Source: Emmonsiellopsis sp. PD_33 (lineage: Eukaryota; Ascomycota; Eurotiomycetes; Onygenales; Ajellomycetaceae). Taken from it: 64,000 nucleotides of DNA. Made by a program: the position numbers and the translations under genes. Position 1 is the stretch's first letter; the number at the start of each line of letters is the position of its first letter. The stretch is taken from NCBI GenBank assembly GCA_032988165.1, contig JANTQF010000004.1, positions 124,001-188,000 of the forward strand, in the 5' to 3' direction. Positions 48,651 to 59,289 of this stretch are shown piece after piece. The notes under the pieces are model-generated. The model saw nothing but the letters and a program-made list of their open reading frames with translations, was not told where the DNA came from and ran no database searches.

Positions 48651-48740
48651 CCTGATGATGCATTAATTCCCTGACATCTCCCTAGTAATGCATTAGTACC
48701 CTGACATCTTCCTGGTAGTGTATTAACTCCCCAAAGTTCA
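48651..48740. repeat. 30-bp tandem repeat, three units
   Basis: CCCTGATGATGCATTAATTC, CCCTAGTAATGCATTAGTAC and TCCTGGTAGTGTATTAACTC each begin a 30-bp unit sharing CCCTGACATCT ends. Confidence 0.8.
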
Positions 48741-49317
48741 CTCAGTTTCAGCCAGCCTGTGCATGAAAGAGGATCTTGAGTGTTTAGTAGCCTGAATTCC
48801 TTAGGAAAAGAATTGTGAAGAGAAGCAGCTGAGAGGTGTGAAGTAGAGGCTGTGAAAAAACAAGATAGTTAGTGGCTGTAGGATATATGAAAGAAGAGGG
48901 CATCAGGTATTATACTAGATAAAGAGAGTAATAATTGATATTATTATTTATAAATAATAATATATATTAATATAGAAAGGAGGGTTAGTTAAGATGATCT
49001 ACTTCATTATATATATACAGACACTAGGTTATAAAATGTAGTTTTTAGTTTTTAGTTTGCAACTATTTACTTTTCTAATACATAAGAGTAATGTGTTAAA
49101 AAATGTGCAGCAGGTATTTAGAACATAAATGTCATATGACTGTTCAGACTAATTTAATTGGGAAATTTACTTAAAGGTTCTGATTCTCTGAGTAATTTGG
49201 AGATTACTTGAGTTGAAAAAATACACAGTGCAAGTTAAGTCAAGTCATAATGGTAGGTGCTCAGGGCAAATTGAGGCAAATAATTTCAAGTTTAAGTTAA
49301 GTTTTAAACTCAGAATT

Positions 49318-49339
49318 ACTTGGCCTTGTCTGGACTCTA
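49318..49339 (-). repeat. Right TIR of giant hAT
   Basis: Inverted partner of 27,261-27,282, followed at once by target duplication GTCCTCCA. Subterminal CAAGTCAAG/AAGTTAAG motifs extend back to about 49,190. Confidence 0.88.
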
Positions 49340-49347
49340 GTCCTCCA

Positions 49348-50792
49348 ATAAAGAGCTAAATAAGCCCTTGAATTGCAATGAATATAGGGATGGATATTCT
49401 TTGTATAGGCTATAGATGCTCTATGAGGAGGAGTGTGAAGCTGAGGGCTTGCAGAGCTACTAGGGAAATTACTGAGCTATATATATATAGATGGGAATGG
49501 ACTCTAATTAGGCAAACAAACTACTTTCATGAAATGTGAATATATGAAAGAACTCTATTAAAAAGAATCTCCTTCCATAGATAGTATCAGACAATAATAT
49601 AATAAGTAAAGAGATGTTTGTTCCATTATCTAAGATCATTATACCTACTTTAGTACTTCATACTCAATCATTGTTGATCATTCACATAAAGAGGAATGAT
49701 AAAGACTATGAAAATAGCCTTTCATTATATGCTATTTGCTTTGTCTTGATATTCTATATTTCTTTTGATTTGCAGTTATAGAGGGGTTATAAGAATAGTT
49801 TCTTATAGAACTTGAATGACTATAGTGCTCTTAATACTATCACCTTACTTTATTAATAAATAATATATATATCTTCATGACACCCTAGTGCCATGGAAAG
49901 TTCAAACACAAAATAACCTTCTGTCTCCTTATATTATCTTTACTATGTTCTTAATCATATCATTTGATATTAGTAGCTAGCATCAGTCTATATGAATTTA
50001 AACAGCAGCCTGAATGATCATCACAGGTGGGCCAGTAGCTACAATCTTTAGCTTAAACTAGGATGATATAAATATAGAAGACTCTCTCTACTACTAGTAG
50101 AGTATCAACCTTTACTGTGGTCTCAATACTAACCTTTCATACTAGTAGCTACTGATGCCTATAAATTCAATTGATCTGATTTATTCACCAGTGCTATCAG
50201 TTACAGATAAATGAGCTAGAGCCTATATTACTTAGCTTAAGCCCAGTTAGTATGCATACATTCTTAATTCTTCTACTATAACTTTGAACTCTCTTTCTTA
50301 CTACCTCTCTGATAATCTCATAGCTCCACTATATTCACAATTTCAATACTCTAATATGTTGATATGTTCATTTCCTACCTCCTACATCTAAATTTATGTG
50401 CAAGTACATGAAATACTAATTATTTGTGATGAATATAGTGGAAAATTACATCAAAAGCCTCTATATATGTGCTCACACCCATCTCCCCATTAATATCAAG
50501 GTGAGTTATGTTTCATATTTATATGCTGAGTCAGCCTCTACACCAACAGATACTTATCTATTTATAGACTAGTGTGATAGAAGCTTAAGCTGAGATTACC
50601 ACTCATCTCAGCTCTTTCTCCTCACACTTTCTGTTAAGCCAGCAATGATGGGTGCTTGTCCATTTCTAGACTAATACTTTATGAGCTTAAGCTGAGATTA
50701 CTACTCATCTTGCTACTTCCTACTTTATATCTAGTATCAAGCTGTTAAATTCAACCTTATTCTGACTTTCTACCAGAGCTTAATTCATAATT
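49348..50792. other. Host element right of giant hAT, leader of SNF2-type ORF
   Basis: AT-rich. Contains a direct repeat of about 60 bp (50,549-50,613 and 50,650-50,712), each copy ending in AAGCTTAAGCTGAGATTA and ACTCATCT. No ORF recognised. Confidence 0.45.
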
Positions 50793-53700
50793 ATGGCACC
50801 AAAGAAAGTCTGTGCTCTAAAAACCTCTAACCCTAATAAATCATTTATACAATTAAAGTTTCCTAATATTAAGATAAAGCTTCTCAAAGCTAATCAGCTC
50901 TAGTCCTATTATTTACTTCTAATTGACTATCTTAATTTCATCACTATATCCTTCTTCATTGAATGGCTCATCAAGTCTTCTGTTGACTGAATGCTAAAGC
51001 AGTTTCTTACTTTTCACAAGAAGTCTTATGATTATACTGGGTCTAACCATAAAAGCTGCAGCAAGATCAAAGTTGAACATATTATAATTCTTTATAATAA
51101 TTCTGAGTTTAGGCACTAATAGTATGATGTGCTTGCTAATGATGATCTTATACTTACTAAAGAGCATCTAAAGGCTGTCATAGTAACTTATGTGTATGTT
51201 ATTAATATATTTGCATGCTTGACCTTAGATAGTATCCATTTAGATCCTCATAACAATCTGAAACATCTTTTCACCCTCATCTGGTTAATTAAATTTATCT
51301 GTAAGTGTCCTGATATGTACTTCAATTCAAATGATGATAAAGTGGAGAGCTCTAAGTACTAAATGAAACTTGAATATTCCTTTAAAAATATTAATGTTAA
51401 CTGGGAATCATCAGACCTGAGCCTGTTAATTCAGCAGTACAGACAGATTAGCCCTATATGTTATGAATTGAATGGCAATAAGAGTACAAATACCAAGCAA
51501 AGTAATAATCTTAAGGTGATTAAATTATAGGTTGCAGAATAGAGTGTGGTGACTATTAACTTCTCATAGCTTACTCTGAATGAAGAAATGTAACTCATTA
51601 TATATCTTACTTTCACTGTAGCTGACCTGTTTGCCCTTTATGATAAATAAATACTCTAAAATATCCACTTAACTATTTTAACTGATCTGACTAACACTAC
51701 AGACTCTGCCCCAGAGCAGGATGACAACTCAGACTCAGAGGATAATATGAAGGAGATTTTAAAGGAGATTAAGGAGTTATGAAATTTAATAAGTATTTAA
51801 CCCCTTGTGTATGAAGAGTCTGCTGTTTTCCTTGGGCTTGACTTAAAGGCTCTAATAATTAACAATCTTTTATTAATGCTGTGGTAGATCACTAGCATTA
51901 TCATAATAGTAGAAATACTGAGATGGCAACACACTATTATCCTATCTGATCAGATGGAATTAAGTAAGATGATCTAAGTATTAAGAGTACTTTATTTCAT
52001 AAACTGTCTCAATCTTATCATTAAATACCTGCTAAACCTAATATTCATCTCTTCACATTTAATATATATCTGGATAGAAGAGATTCAGAAACATTTTCCC
52101 AGTCATTTTGATCTTAAGATCTTCTATTTAAATGTAAATCCTGATAGAATATTTAATGCCTACAAACATTTACTCATCATCAAAGAGGGAGATCTCAGGC
52201 ATTTAATGGTAAAAATCAATCCTATTAATCTAAATTCTAGCTGGATCCTTATAATTACTTCTTACTCAATATGGTTAAAGTGCATATCATACAGGCTTGG
52301 CTTAAGCTGAGCTCAGCTGCCCTCTACCCTCACTACCACCTCTAATTTAAATAAAGACTTGACTGATATGATTCAGATATATTAAGAAATCAACCTAATA
52401 AAAGAGTCTATATAGTTGTTGTGATCAAATGATACCCCATTTAACATCATATTAATGAATAAGTCTCACATGGTCAAAAATGTGAGAACCTGTATCCATC
52501 AAGTAATCTTATAGGTATCTTGTCATGAGTAACTCTTCATTACTAGCACTTCAATATTCAATCAGGCCATTAACTTGCTTAGTCCTTTATCATTGTCATT
52601 CAATTTGAAGCTTATGAGCTTGATAAACTATCAGCTTATTAAAGATCCTCTGAGTGAGTATTAATGAGCCAGCAACTATAATACTAATAATATGCACATA
52701 CTTGATCTCATATTATTCTACAAACTATTCTTCTCTGATGGAACTCTACCCCATACCCATGCATTGAATAGTATCTCTAAGATCCTTAACTAGATCATAC
52801 TCTAATGAATGATAGAGTTAGTTATATCAACTATAATCAAAGAAGACCCATCTACCCACAGCAACATGATTATTATTAGTAGTCATATTTCACACTATAC
52901 TGTTATTACTATTAATTGCTATTTCCAGATAGAGTAGTTAGCTGAATATTATGATGTTCATAGCAATCTAACCTCCTGCCTCTAAATTAAGAGTTCTATT
53001 CCTGCTAAAGATAATAAGTCATTATCTCCAAATAATATTATAGATATTCATGCTAACAAGTTCAATATGTCAGTTTACTAACAGCTTTAGCATGCAGCCT
53101 TCTTAATTGTACTCCCACATCTTTTCTATGCAACATCCATTAAGAAGGAAGGAAATCTTGCTGGTAATATTAATAGATGGTGATAAAAGACAGGCAGTAG
53201 TGCCCTGTGATTCTTATTGAGAGTAATCACTGATTTATTGATTTCCTTTTTCCCACCTGATTAATTTTAGGTGGTGAGCCTACTCTACTACTTGATATCC
53301 AAGTTTCCCCATTTACTATTCATTATGAATGAGGTAGTTATTAAGTCTCAATGGGGACTACTTATCTTTCTTCATTTCCTAATACCCTAGTACCAGACTG
53401 AGCTATTTACCTTGTTGTTCAATGTTGAAGTTGGTGTAATCAAGTCATTTATATCTAAATATGAATGTATGGAGGTCATCAAGAACTTCAATAACCTCCA
53501 TCATGTGATGAAGATATTAATCTTAGATTATAGAATTAATGTAATAAACCTTAACTTGCATTACACTTATTCTGATGTGGTTCTACTAGAACTACCTATA
53601 AATAGTAATGATGTCCTTCAAGCTCTCCACCACATTCATTGCATTAATTAGGTTCAGCCACAATGAATATGAATATTTTCTACTGCCAATTTATTTAATA

Positions 53701-54341
53701 GATATATTAAAGTTAAGACTTTAATAAAGTTTACTTCTCAGCTCATTACACAGGGGCCAGCTGCTTTTGTGGATTTAACTACTGAGCTCAGCTTAAGCTA
53801 AGATAAGTGTACTTTATCTCCTGATCCTCAAGAACTTAAGCATGCAATTAAATAGAGAGTGATGAACTATATATAATAAATATTCAGTCAACAGGAGTCC
53901 TGACTGCATTGAGGAAATATCAAGAATCTTAGCTTAAGTATCATCTAAATCAATGCCTTGAAATGATTAAATGCCACAGTGACATTGAATCTTATTATCT
54001 ATTCCAAGAAAATACTTCTCATTTACTTGCCTTCTAGAATTTCTCTGATACCTACACATTCTATCCCTTCTAATTCAAATCTATTAAGACATTCTATCAG
54101 TGTTTAAAATCCTTAAATCCCTGTCTGCACTCTGGCCCTTAATAATGACATCAGCAATTCTAGCTCTAAGATAAATTTATTAATATTAGATTTATCCTTA
54201 CCTCCTCTCTCAGTTCTGGGTCCCTTTTTGAGCTCCTCCTGCTACTACTACTCTCTGCTAGCTCCAAGTGACAGTAAACCTCCTCCAGCTAAAAGGACAA
54301 AATTGATATGAGGTAGTTTACCTGCTGATTCTACCTACTGA
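50793..54341 (+). pseudogene. Second SNF2-type ATPase pseudogene
   Basis: From ATG at 50,793 (MAPKKVCALKTSNPNKSF) one frame of about 1,180 codons runs without frameshift; pieces at 51,129, 53,412 and 54,321 are all in register. Motif I reads ILSDQMELSKMI (51,942-51,977; expected DQMGLGK). Motif Ia region has IYIWIEEIQKHFP. Motif II reads NKSHMVKN near 52,458 (from a DExH type). Motif III is LFITSTSI. Helicase C motifs appear as NLHYTYSDVVLLELPINSND and LQALHHIHCIN (expected QAxGRIHRxxQ) near 53,560-53,650. The C-terminus is Ser/Pro/Lys-rich (SDSKPPPAKRTKLI). It differs clearly from the minus-strand SNF2-type gene. It is co-oriented with the Plavaka-like transposase downstream and may be cargo of that element. 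Confidence 0.82.
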
Positions 54342-55300
54342 AATCTAACCCACTCATCTTACTAGAAGTTTAACTAAGTTGCTAGCTAAGTTCAACCTAC
54401 TCCTATTATAATTTTGCTAGGCTTAAGCTGAGCTTTTTTTACTACATTATCTGTCTTCTTTTTTTTAGAAATGGTTCTTTATGTGCTTTTCCTAGTTAGT
54501 TTGTTATGTGAAAGAAGTAGCTTTAATTTTCAAATTATTTAAAAGTATTTCTATAGGTACTTAGTAATTACTGTTGAGTTTAAGTTAAGCTTCATTACTA
54601 TAATATTGCCTCTCACCTGTCTTACAAGTTGTTCCTCCTGGCACTTTAGCTAATTACTAGTAGTTTATCTTTACTTTCTAAATTATTTAAAAGTGTAGCT
54701 ATACATGCTCAGCTTAAGCTAAATTCTATCCACATGTCAACCCCTCTGCCTCTATTTTTCTGATGTTATTAATAGTATCTAATCTAATTAGTATGCTAAG
54801 AATTCATTCCCAGATAATTTAATTTGTACATTCAGATTTGCAACTTCATGTCTTCAATAGGAAATAGAAATACATCTATCATACCATTCAGCCTCTATAA
54901 TCAACATTAAGTACTGACCCCCCAACTATAAAGAACTCTATCTATATATGTGCTTATTCATACTATTAAAGATCTATTAACAGCCAGAGCAGCCTAAGTT
55001 GTTACCAATAGAAATATACAGTAGCAATTTAAGTATAATAGAAAGCATCAGAAATGATGTTAACTATTAGTATATTTATTGCTTATTTACTTGCACCCAT
55101 CTAATCTCTCACTAAATATACTCTTATGGCTCTACTGTCTAATAGACTACCACTAACATTCAGAGCAGATGAAGTAGACTTAGATCTAGTTGAGACTTCT
55201 AGTGCTATTATATTTAACTTGGACTCTATGAATATGGAATTGACTTCAGAAAACCCTGGTATAGATATTACTGTGTTATTAGCTTAAGCTGAGCTCTGTG
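54342..55300. other. Spacer between SNF2-type and Plavaka-like pseudogenes
   Basis: AT-rich, with four copies of palindrome family B. Degenerate coding sequence of the Plavaka-like N-terminal region may begin near 54,900, but I cannot read it. Confidence 0.4.
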
Positions 55301-57190
55301 CTCCCCTCCTGATGGCAGGTTTATCTAAGTTCCTATTAGAGATAATACTAACTAATGATATCTATCTACTAGAAATAAGATATAAATGTGGAGGCAGCCT
55401 TCTTTATTTCTTTACCACCACCATAAGTCACATAAACCTCAGTTTTGAATGCCTATATTATTACATACAAATCTCTCTTAAAACAACTAGCTGATTACTT
55501 AGTTCCTAGTTGTTTTAATATAATGTCTGATGCCTCTATGAGAATAACAACAGCCTAGTATAAAGACTTTAAAAGTAAGGTAGAATATAGCATTATATGA
55601 TTCTTTCTGAATAATGAACTTTCAAGTAGAGTTATTAATTGATTCCTCATATCATTCTATCTTCATATCATTACTAATAGACTCTTCTTTCACATTGCTC
55701 AACAGTTCCATAACATCATTAATGGGGGCTTAATGACTGATAATGCATAAAGTAATAAATTTATTAACACTCTGATTTCTGTAATATCCACTAATGAAAC
55801 TATAATTAAAGCCACTTTCTCTCATTAGAGAGTAGATAATATTATTTGCTAATTACTTGAACATCTTCCATTTAAGGATGTCCTACAGTATGCACCTATA
55901 CAACAGTTCTTGGAGTTAAATTAATAAATATATACTAAGATGTATATGGCTAACTAGTAGTAAGATATACAACAAAAACTTCTGGCCTCTTCCATACTAG
56001 TTTTATTGATTTTTATGTCTGATAAGACACAGCTCTCCATGCATCATAAGGACCAGATATCTTGATCTATTTACTTTATTATTGGAAATCTTTCACATAA
56101 GATTTACTGTGCACAAAAGACAATCAGTCTTCAGAAGATTGCCTATCTTCCTATTATTAAGAAGATTGACCATGTCACAAAGATCAGGCTTTATCATACT
56201 TGTATAGCTGAGATACTTAAGTGTAAGTCTCAATGGTCTTACCTATACTAGCAGGTACTAATAATGCTGTAGCTATTGAGGTCTTGGGTACAACTAGTAT
56301 ATTTATTGAATATACTAATAGTTATGTTTGATACTACTTCTCAGTATTAGCTAGATTCATAGCTGACTATGAAGAGTAAGTCTTAATTACTAGTATAAAA
56401 AATAATAGATACTATTTGATCTGTCTTGTTCCCCCTTTAGAGTGTCAAGATCTATTAAAGGTCTTTCCAACATGCATATATAGGTAGATGCAGGATCAGA
56501 TTCAGCAGTAGCAGGATGATTCTTTATCTATTGATTTTGACATAATGATCTATAACATCAACTCCTTTACCTAATGCCACCCACAAATTAATATTCATGA
56601 AGTGATGATGATTAATATTCTCCATTAGTTACTTAAGAGTATAGTTCAGTATCTAGTTGAATGGCTCTAGGAAATGGTGGTGGACCTTATTAAATCTACA
56701 TGATAAATTAAGAATCAGGAAGCCCTATTAATATCTTAAGCAAGTAGAATTAAATAGCTTGATGACTGATTTAATTATATTTCTTACTACTCAGGTTTTT
56801 AGTATTTTATCAACTTCAGCTACTTTAAATAGTGATCTGGGTTACAGTGCAAGGCTCTATCATAACAGTTAATCCCAGTTATTACCTCTTTACTGCTCCA
56901 TTGTTTACAACCTACTCTCCTATATGCTCATGCTATGATTAACTTTCTATTCTATATGTAGTACTACTCCCATGATGATGAAATCCTAAGATACTTAAAG
57001 AATATCTTAAAATAAATTGATGCTCTCAAATGAGCATTTCATTATTATTATATATCTTATAAGAAATATCATCTATATAAAGTTAGCCACTTTAACTTCA
57101 TGAAATTTCATGTCCTTATCCACTATATCAAATTCATTTGTAAATATAGAACCCTGAATGGCTTTAATACTGAGCACAGTGAGACTGGCT
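55301..57190 (+). pseudogene. Plavaka-like (CACTA/EnSpm) transposase pseudogene
   Basis: The core reads FMSDKTQLSMHHKDQI, then SIYFIIGNLSHKIYCAQ near 56,010-56,120, matching the Plavaka pattern SDKTxLS...YPVYLTIGNI. Next come AYLPIIKKI, LYHTCIAEILK, a degraded CPxC region, INIHEVMMINILHQLLK near 56,590 (from a DxLHQLxxG motif), HAMINFLFYMYY-like, LRYLKNILK and FNTEHSETGYK near 57,165 (from a YNTExxE motif). These are the order and spacing of Plavaka transposases of fungi. The C-terminal end is lost where the LINE begins. No terminal repeats of this element could be identified. Confidence 0.75.
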
Positions 57191-57774
57191 ACAAATACCA
57201 TTCCAGGACATAATCTTATTGTGAGATGGGGCCTACAATAAGCAGGAGAACTTAATAGTTTCCTTGGGAAATATTATTTTCTGCAAAAGATAGAGGTTTT
57301 TTCCTGGGTTTTACTCTTGGGTGAATAAAACAGGACTGTTTCTGCCCTTCCCATTCATATTTCCTACATGCTGGAGAGCTACTGTTAAATACTTATCTTC
57401 CTTTTGTATTTACCTGCTGGTTTTACACTGTTTTTGAGACTTTTGAGCTATATACTTATTATATGGGGAAGATTTCCCAAAGATAAATAAAGCCTAGCTA
57501 GTTTTGAGCAGTTTCTCTTCAAAAAACTGGGTATTTTTTGGCAGCTTTTCTTCAAAAAACTGTCATTTCTTTGCTATTTAGCTTTGAAATCAAAAATCTC
57601 CTTTTTCCCCTTTTGTAGCACTTGGAGGGTCTGTGAAGATTTCAGTGGTTTATCTCTAAAAACTACTTTTAGTTTCTAGATTCTCTTGAAAAATCTAGTT
57701 TAGTTGCTGAACTAAAGGGTAAAATCAGTTATCATTTAACTAGACTCTGACCAAGTTAGTTATCTGAGTGAAAC

Positions 57775-59244
57775 ATGGAAAAAACACCTGTTCAAAAAGT
57801 CCCTGAGATAGAGATTTTGAAGAGAAAGAAAAGAGATGAGTTTCAAAAACAAGCTCAAGAGATTGAGAACCTTCAAGCAGCTACTACTCTTCTGAAAAGT
57901 CAAGTATTTCAGGAAGAATCTAGGGAGATTAGAGATCTTTTAATTCCCATGTCAAAGTAGCTTGATGAAATCCTCAAGTTTAAGATGGAGGCTACAAAGT
58001 CAATTAAAGTCATCCCCTTTTCTCAAACTTAAATCTCTCCTGATTCTAGTCAGATATATGCTCAGGCAGTGTCTGGATCTATCTCAAACTGTACTCAAAA
58101 ACCTGTGCAAAAAACTGCTGAAAAATCCAGCTATATAGCTGGTAAAACTGCTCAATTTGTTCCTTCAAAGTTTGAAGAGAAAAGAAAAGAGAATCTTCTT
58201 CAATCAAAAAAATATAGACTTATTTTGAAGCCTGAAAATAGGGAGGTTCTAAGTCTTTTCTCTGATTCTAAGTTTATTTTTGGACTTAGAAATAAGTTAA
58301 ATCAATGCTTTTCATCTAATCAGATGGAGGAAAAAACTCTGAAGGTAGTTTCTACTATTTCTAACTCCTATATGGGAGGTTCTATAGTTATAACCACTTC
58401 AAATGACTATAGTGCTGACTATCTCCTTCAAAATGAGGGGAAATGGAGGCCTACCTTGGAGGAAAAGCTTCAAACATCAATATCTTTAGATAGAGATGAA
58501 AAATGGGGTAAACTGATCCTACATGATATTCCAGTTGATATCTTTGAAGGTGAGGAGGGTATGTTCTTCTTAAGATAAGAAATTAAAGAGTTTAACCCTA
58601 TTCAACTGAAAAGAGATTCAATCTGGCTGAGTAGCTATGAAGACAGACAGAGAAGAAGAATTGAAACAGTTATAGTTACTACTATAACCTCAGAACAAGC
58701 AAAAGTCTCTTCTCTGAAGATAGCTGGCTTAAAGCTGAGAACATATGAGTTTATTGACTCAAAATCAAAGCTAAAGGCTAGTACTCAGTGTAGAAAATGT
58801 TAAAGATGGGGATACTTCTCTAACTCCTGTAAAAGAATGATTTCTTGTGGTATTTATGCTCAAAATTATAATACCAGAGAGCATTCTTGTTTACTCTGTC
58901 CTATAATTGGGAAAACTTGTCCTCATACTATTATTAAATGTAGTAATTATAAGGAAAGTCATCTCTCAAGCTCCCTACAATGCTCCCTGGCTCCAAAACA
59001 GAGAGATAGGATAGAAAGGAATAGAGAAAAAACCCCTGAGCCTGAGATTTCAACTACTTTAAATGGAAAAAGAAGAAATTCTCAGGTTGAAAAGACCTCA
59101 GGTCATAGGTCTCCTATGAAAAAGAAGCAGATAGCTCCTCAGGACTCTCCAAAGACTCCCATCAAGTTAAATGGAGGAGCCTTGGAAAGATTAGAGGAAA
59201 TGATAGCTGTTGAAATCACTAATAGTAATGAGATGGAGCTTTAA
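57775..59244 (+). pseudogene. LINE ORF1 (gag-like, zinc knuckles)
   Basis: 490 codons in one frame with four internal stops (near 57,958, 58,030, 58,576 and 58,801). It starts MEKTPVQKVPEIEILKRKK with a helical region of about 60 residues. An RRM-like middle (KWGKLILHDIPVDIF) follows. Near 58,790-58,980 lie three decayed Cys/His clusters: CRKC...GYFSNSC (His now Tyr), CGIYAQNYNTREHSC and KCSNYKESHLSSSLQC (Cys now Tyr). The tail is Lys/Arg-rich. It binds element RNA in the family. Confidence 0.82.
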
Positions 59245-59289
59245 GTGGAGTTAAATCTTTACTATAACTTTACTTGTTTCTTTCTCATG

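Larger units (their letters stand above)
27786..48962. repeat. Dispersed palindrome family A (TTATCTGTAGATAA)
   Basis: Full or near-full copies of TTATTATCTGTAGATAATAA lie at about 27,786, 29,581 (perfect), 31,653, 31,696, 33,607, 35,336, 38,099 and 38,136. A fully transition-mutated form TTATTATTTATAAATAATAA is at about 48,940, and weaker halves at 27,838 and 34,733. All lie inside the giant hAT and outside the inner hAT, in coding and non-coding parts alike. Confidence 0.7.
27261..49339 (+). mobile_element. Giant hAT-type DNA transposon with cargo
   Basis: The left end TAGAGTGCAGATAAGTCCAAGT and the inverse of the right end TAGAGTCCAGACAAGGCCAAGT agree at 19 of 22 positions. The start fits the hAT rule C/T-A-A/G-N-G. 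Both ends abut an identical 8-bp GTCCTCCA (27,253-27,260 and 49,340-49,347), the hAT duplication length. Subterminal regions are dense in CAAGTC/CCAAGCC motifs. The span is 22,079 bp, about 13.0 kb after removing the nested hAT. Contents: a SNF2-type ATPase and an unknown ORF (-), an actin mosaic (+), and a hAT transposase (+) with BED finger and dimerisation region. Confidence 0.88.
26184..55297. repeat. Dispersed palindrome family B (CTCAGCTTAAGCTGAG)
   Basis: Copies or variants of the 16-bp perfect palindrome occur near 26,184, 50,047, 50,231, 50,579, 50,682, 52,299, 53,784, 53,928, 54,419, 54,572, 54,708 and 55,279. None was noticed inside the giant hAT. Several lie within the SNF2-type pseudogene at 50,793-54,341. 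Confidence 0.65.
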
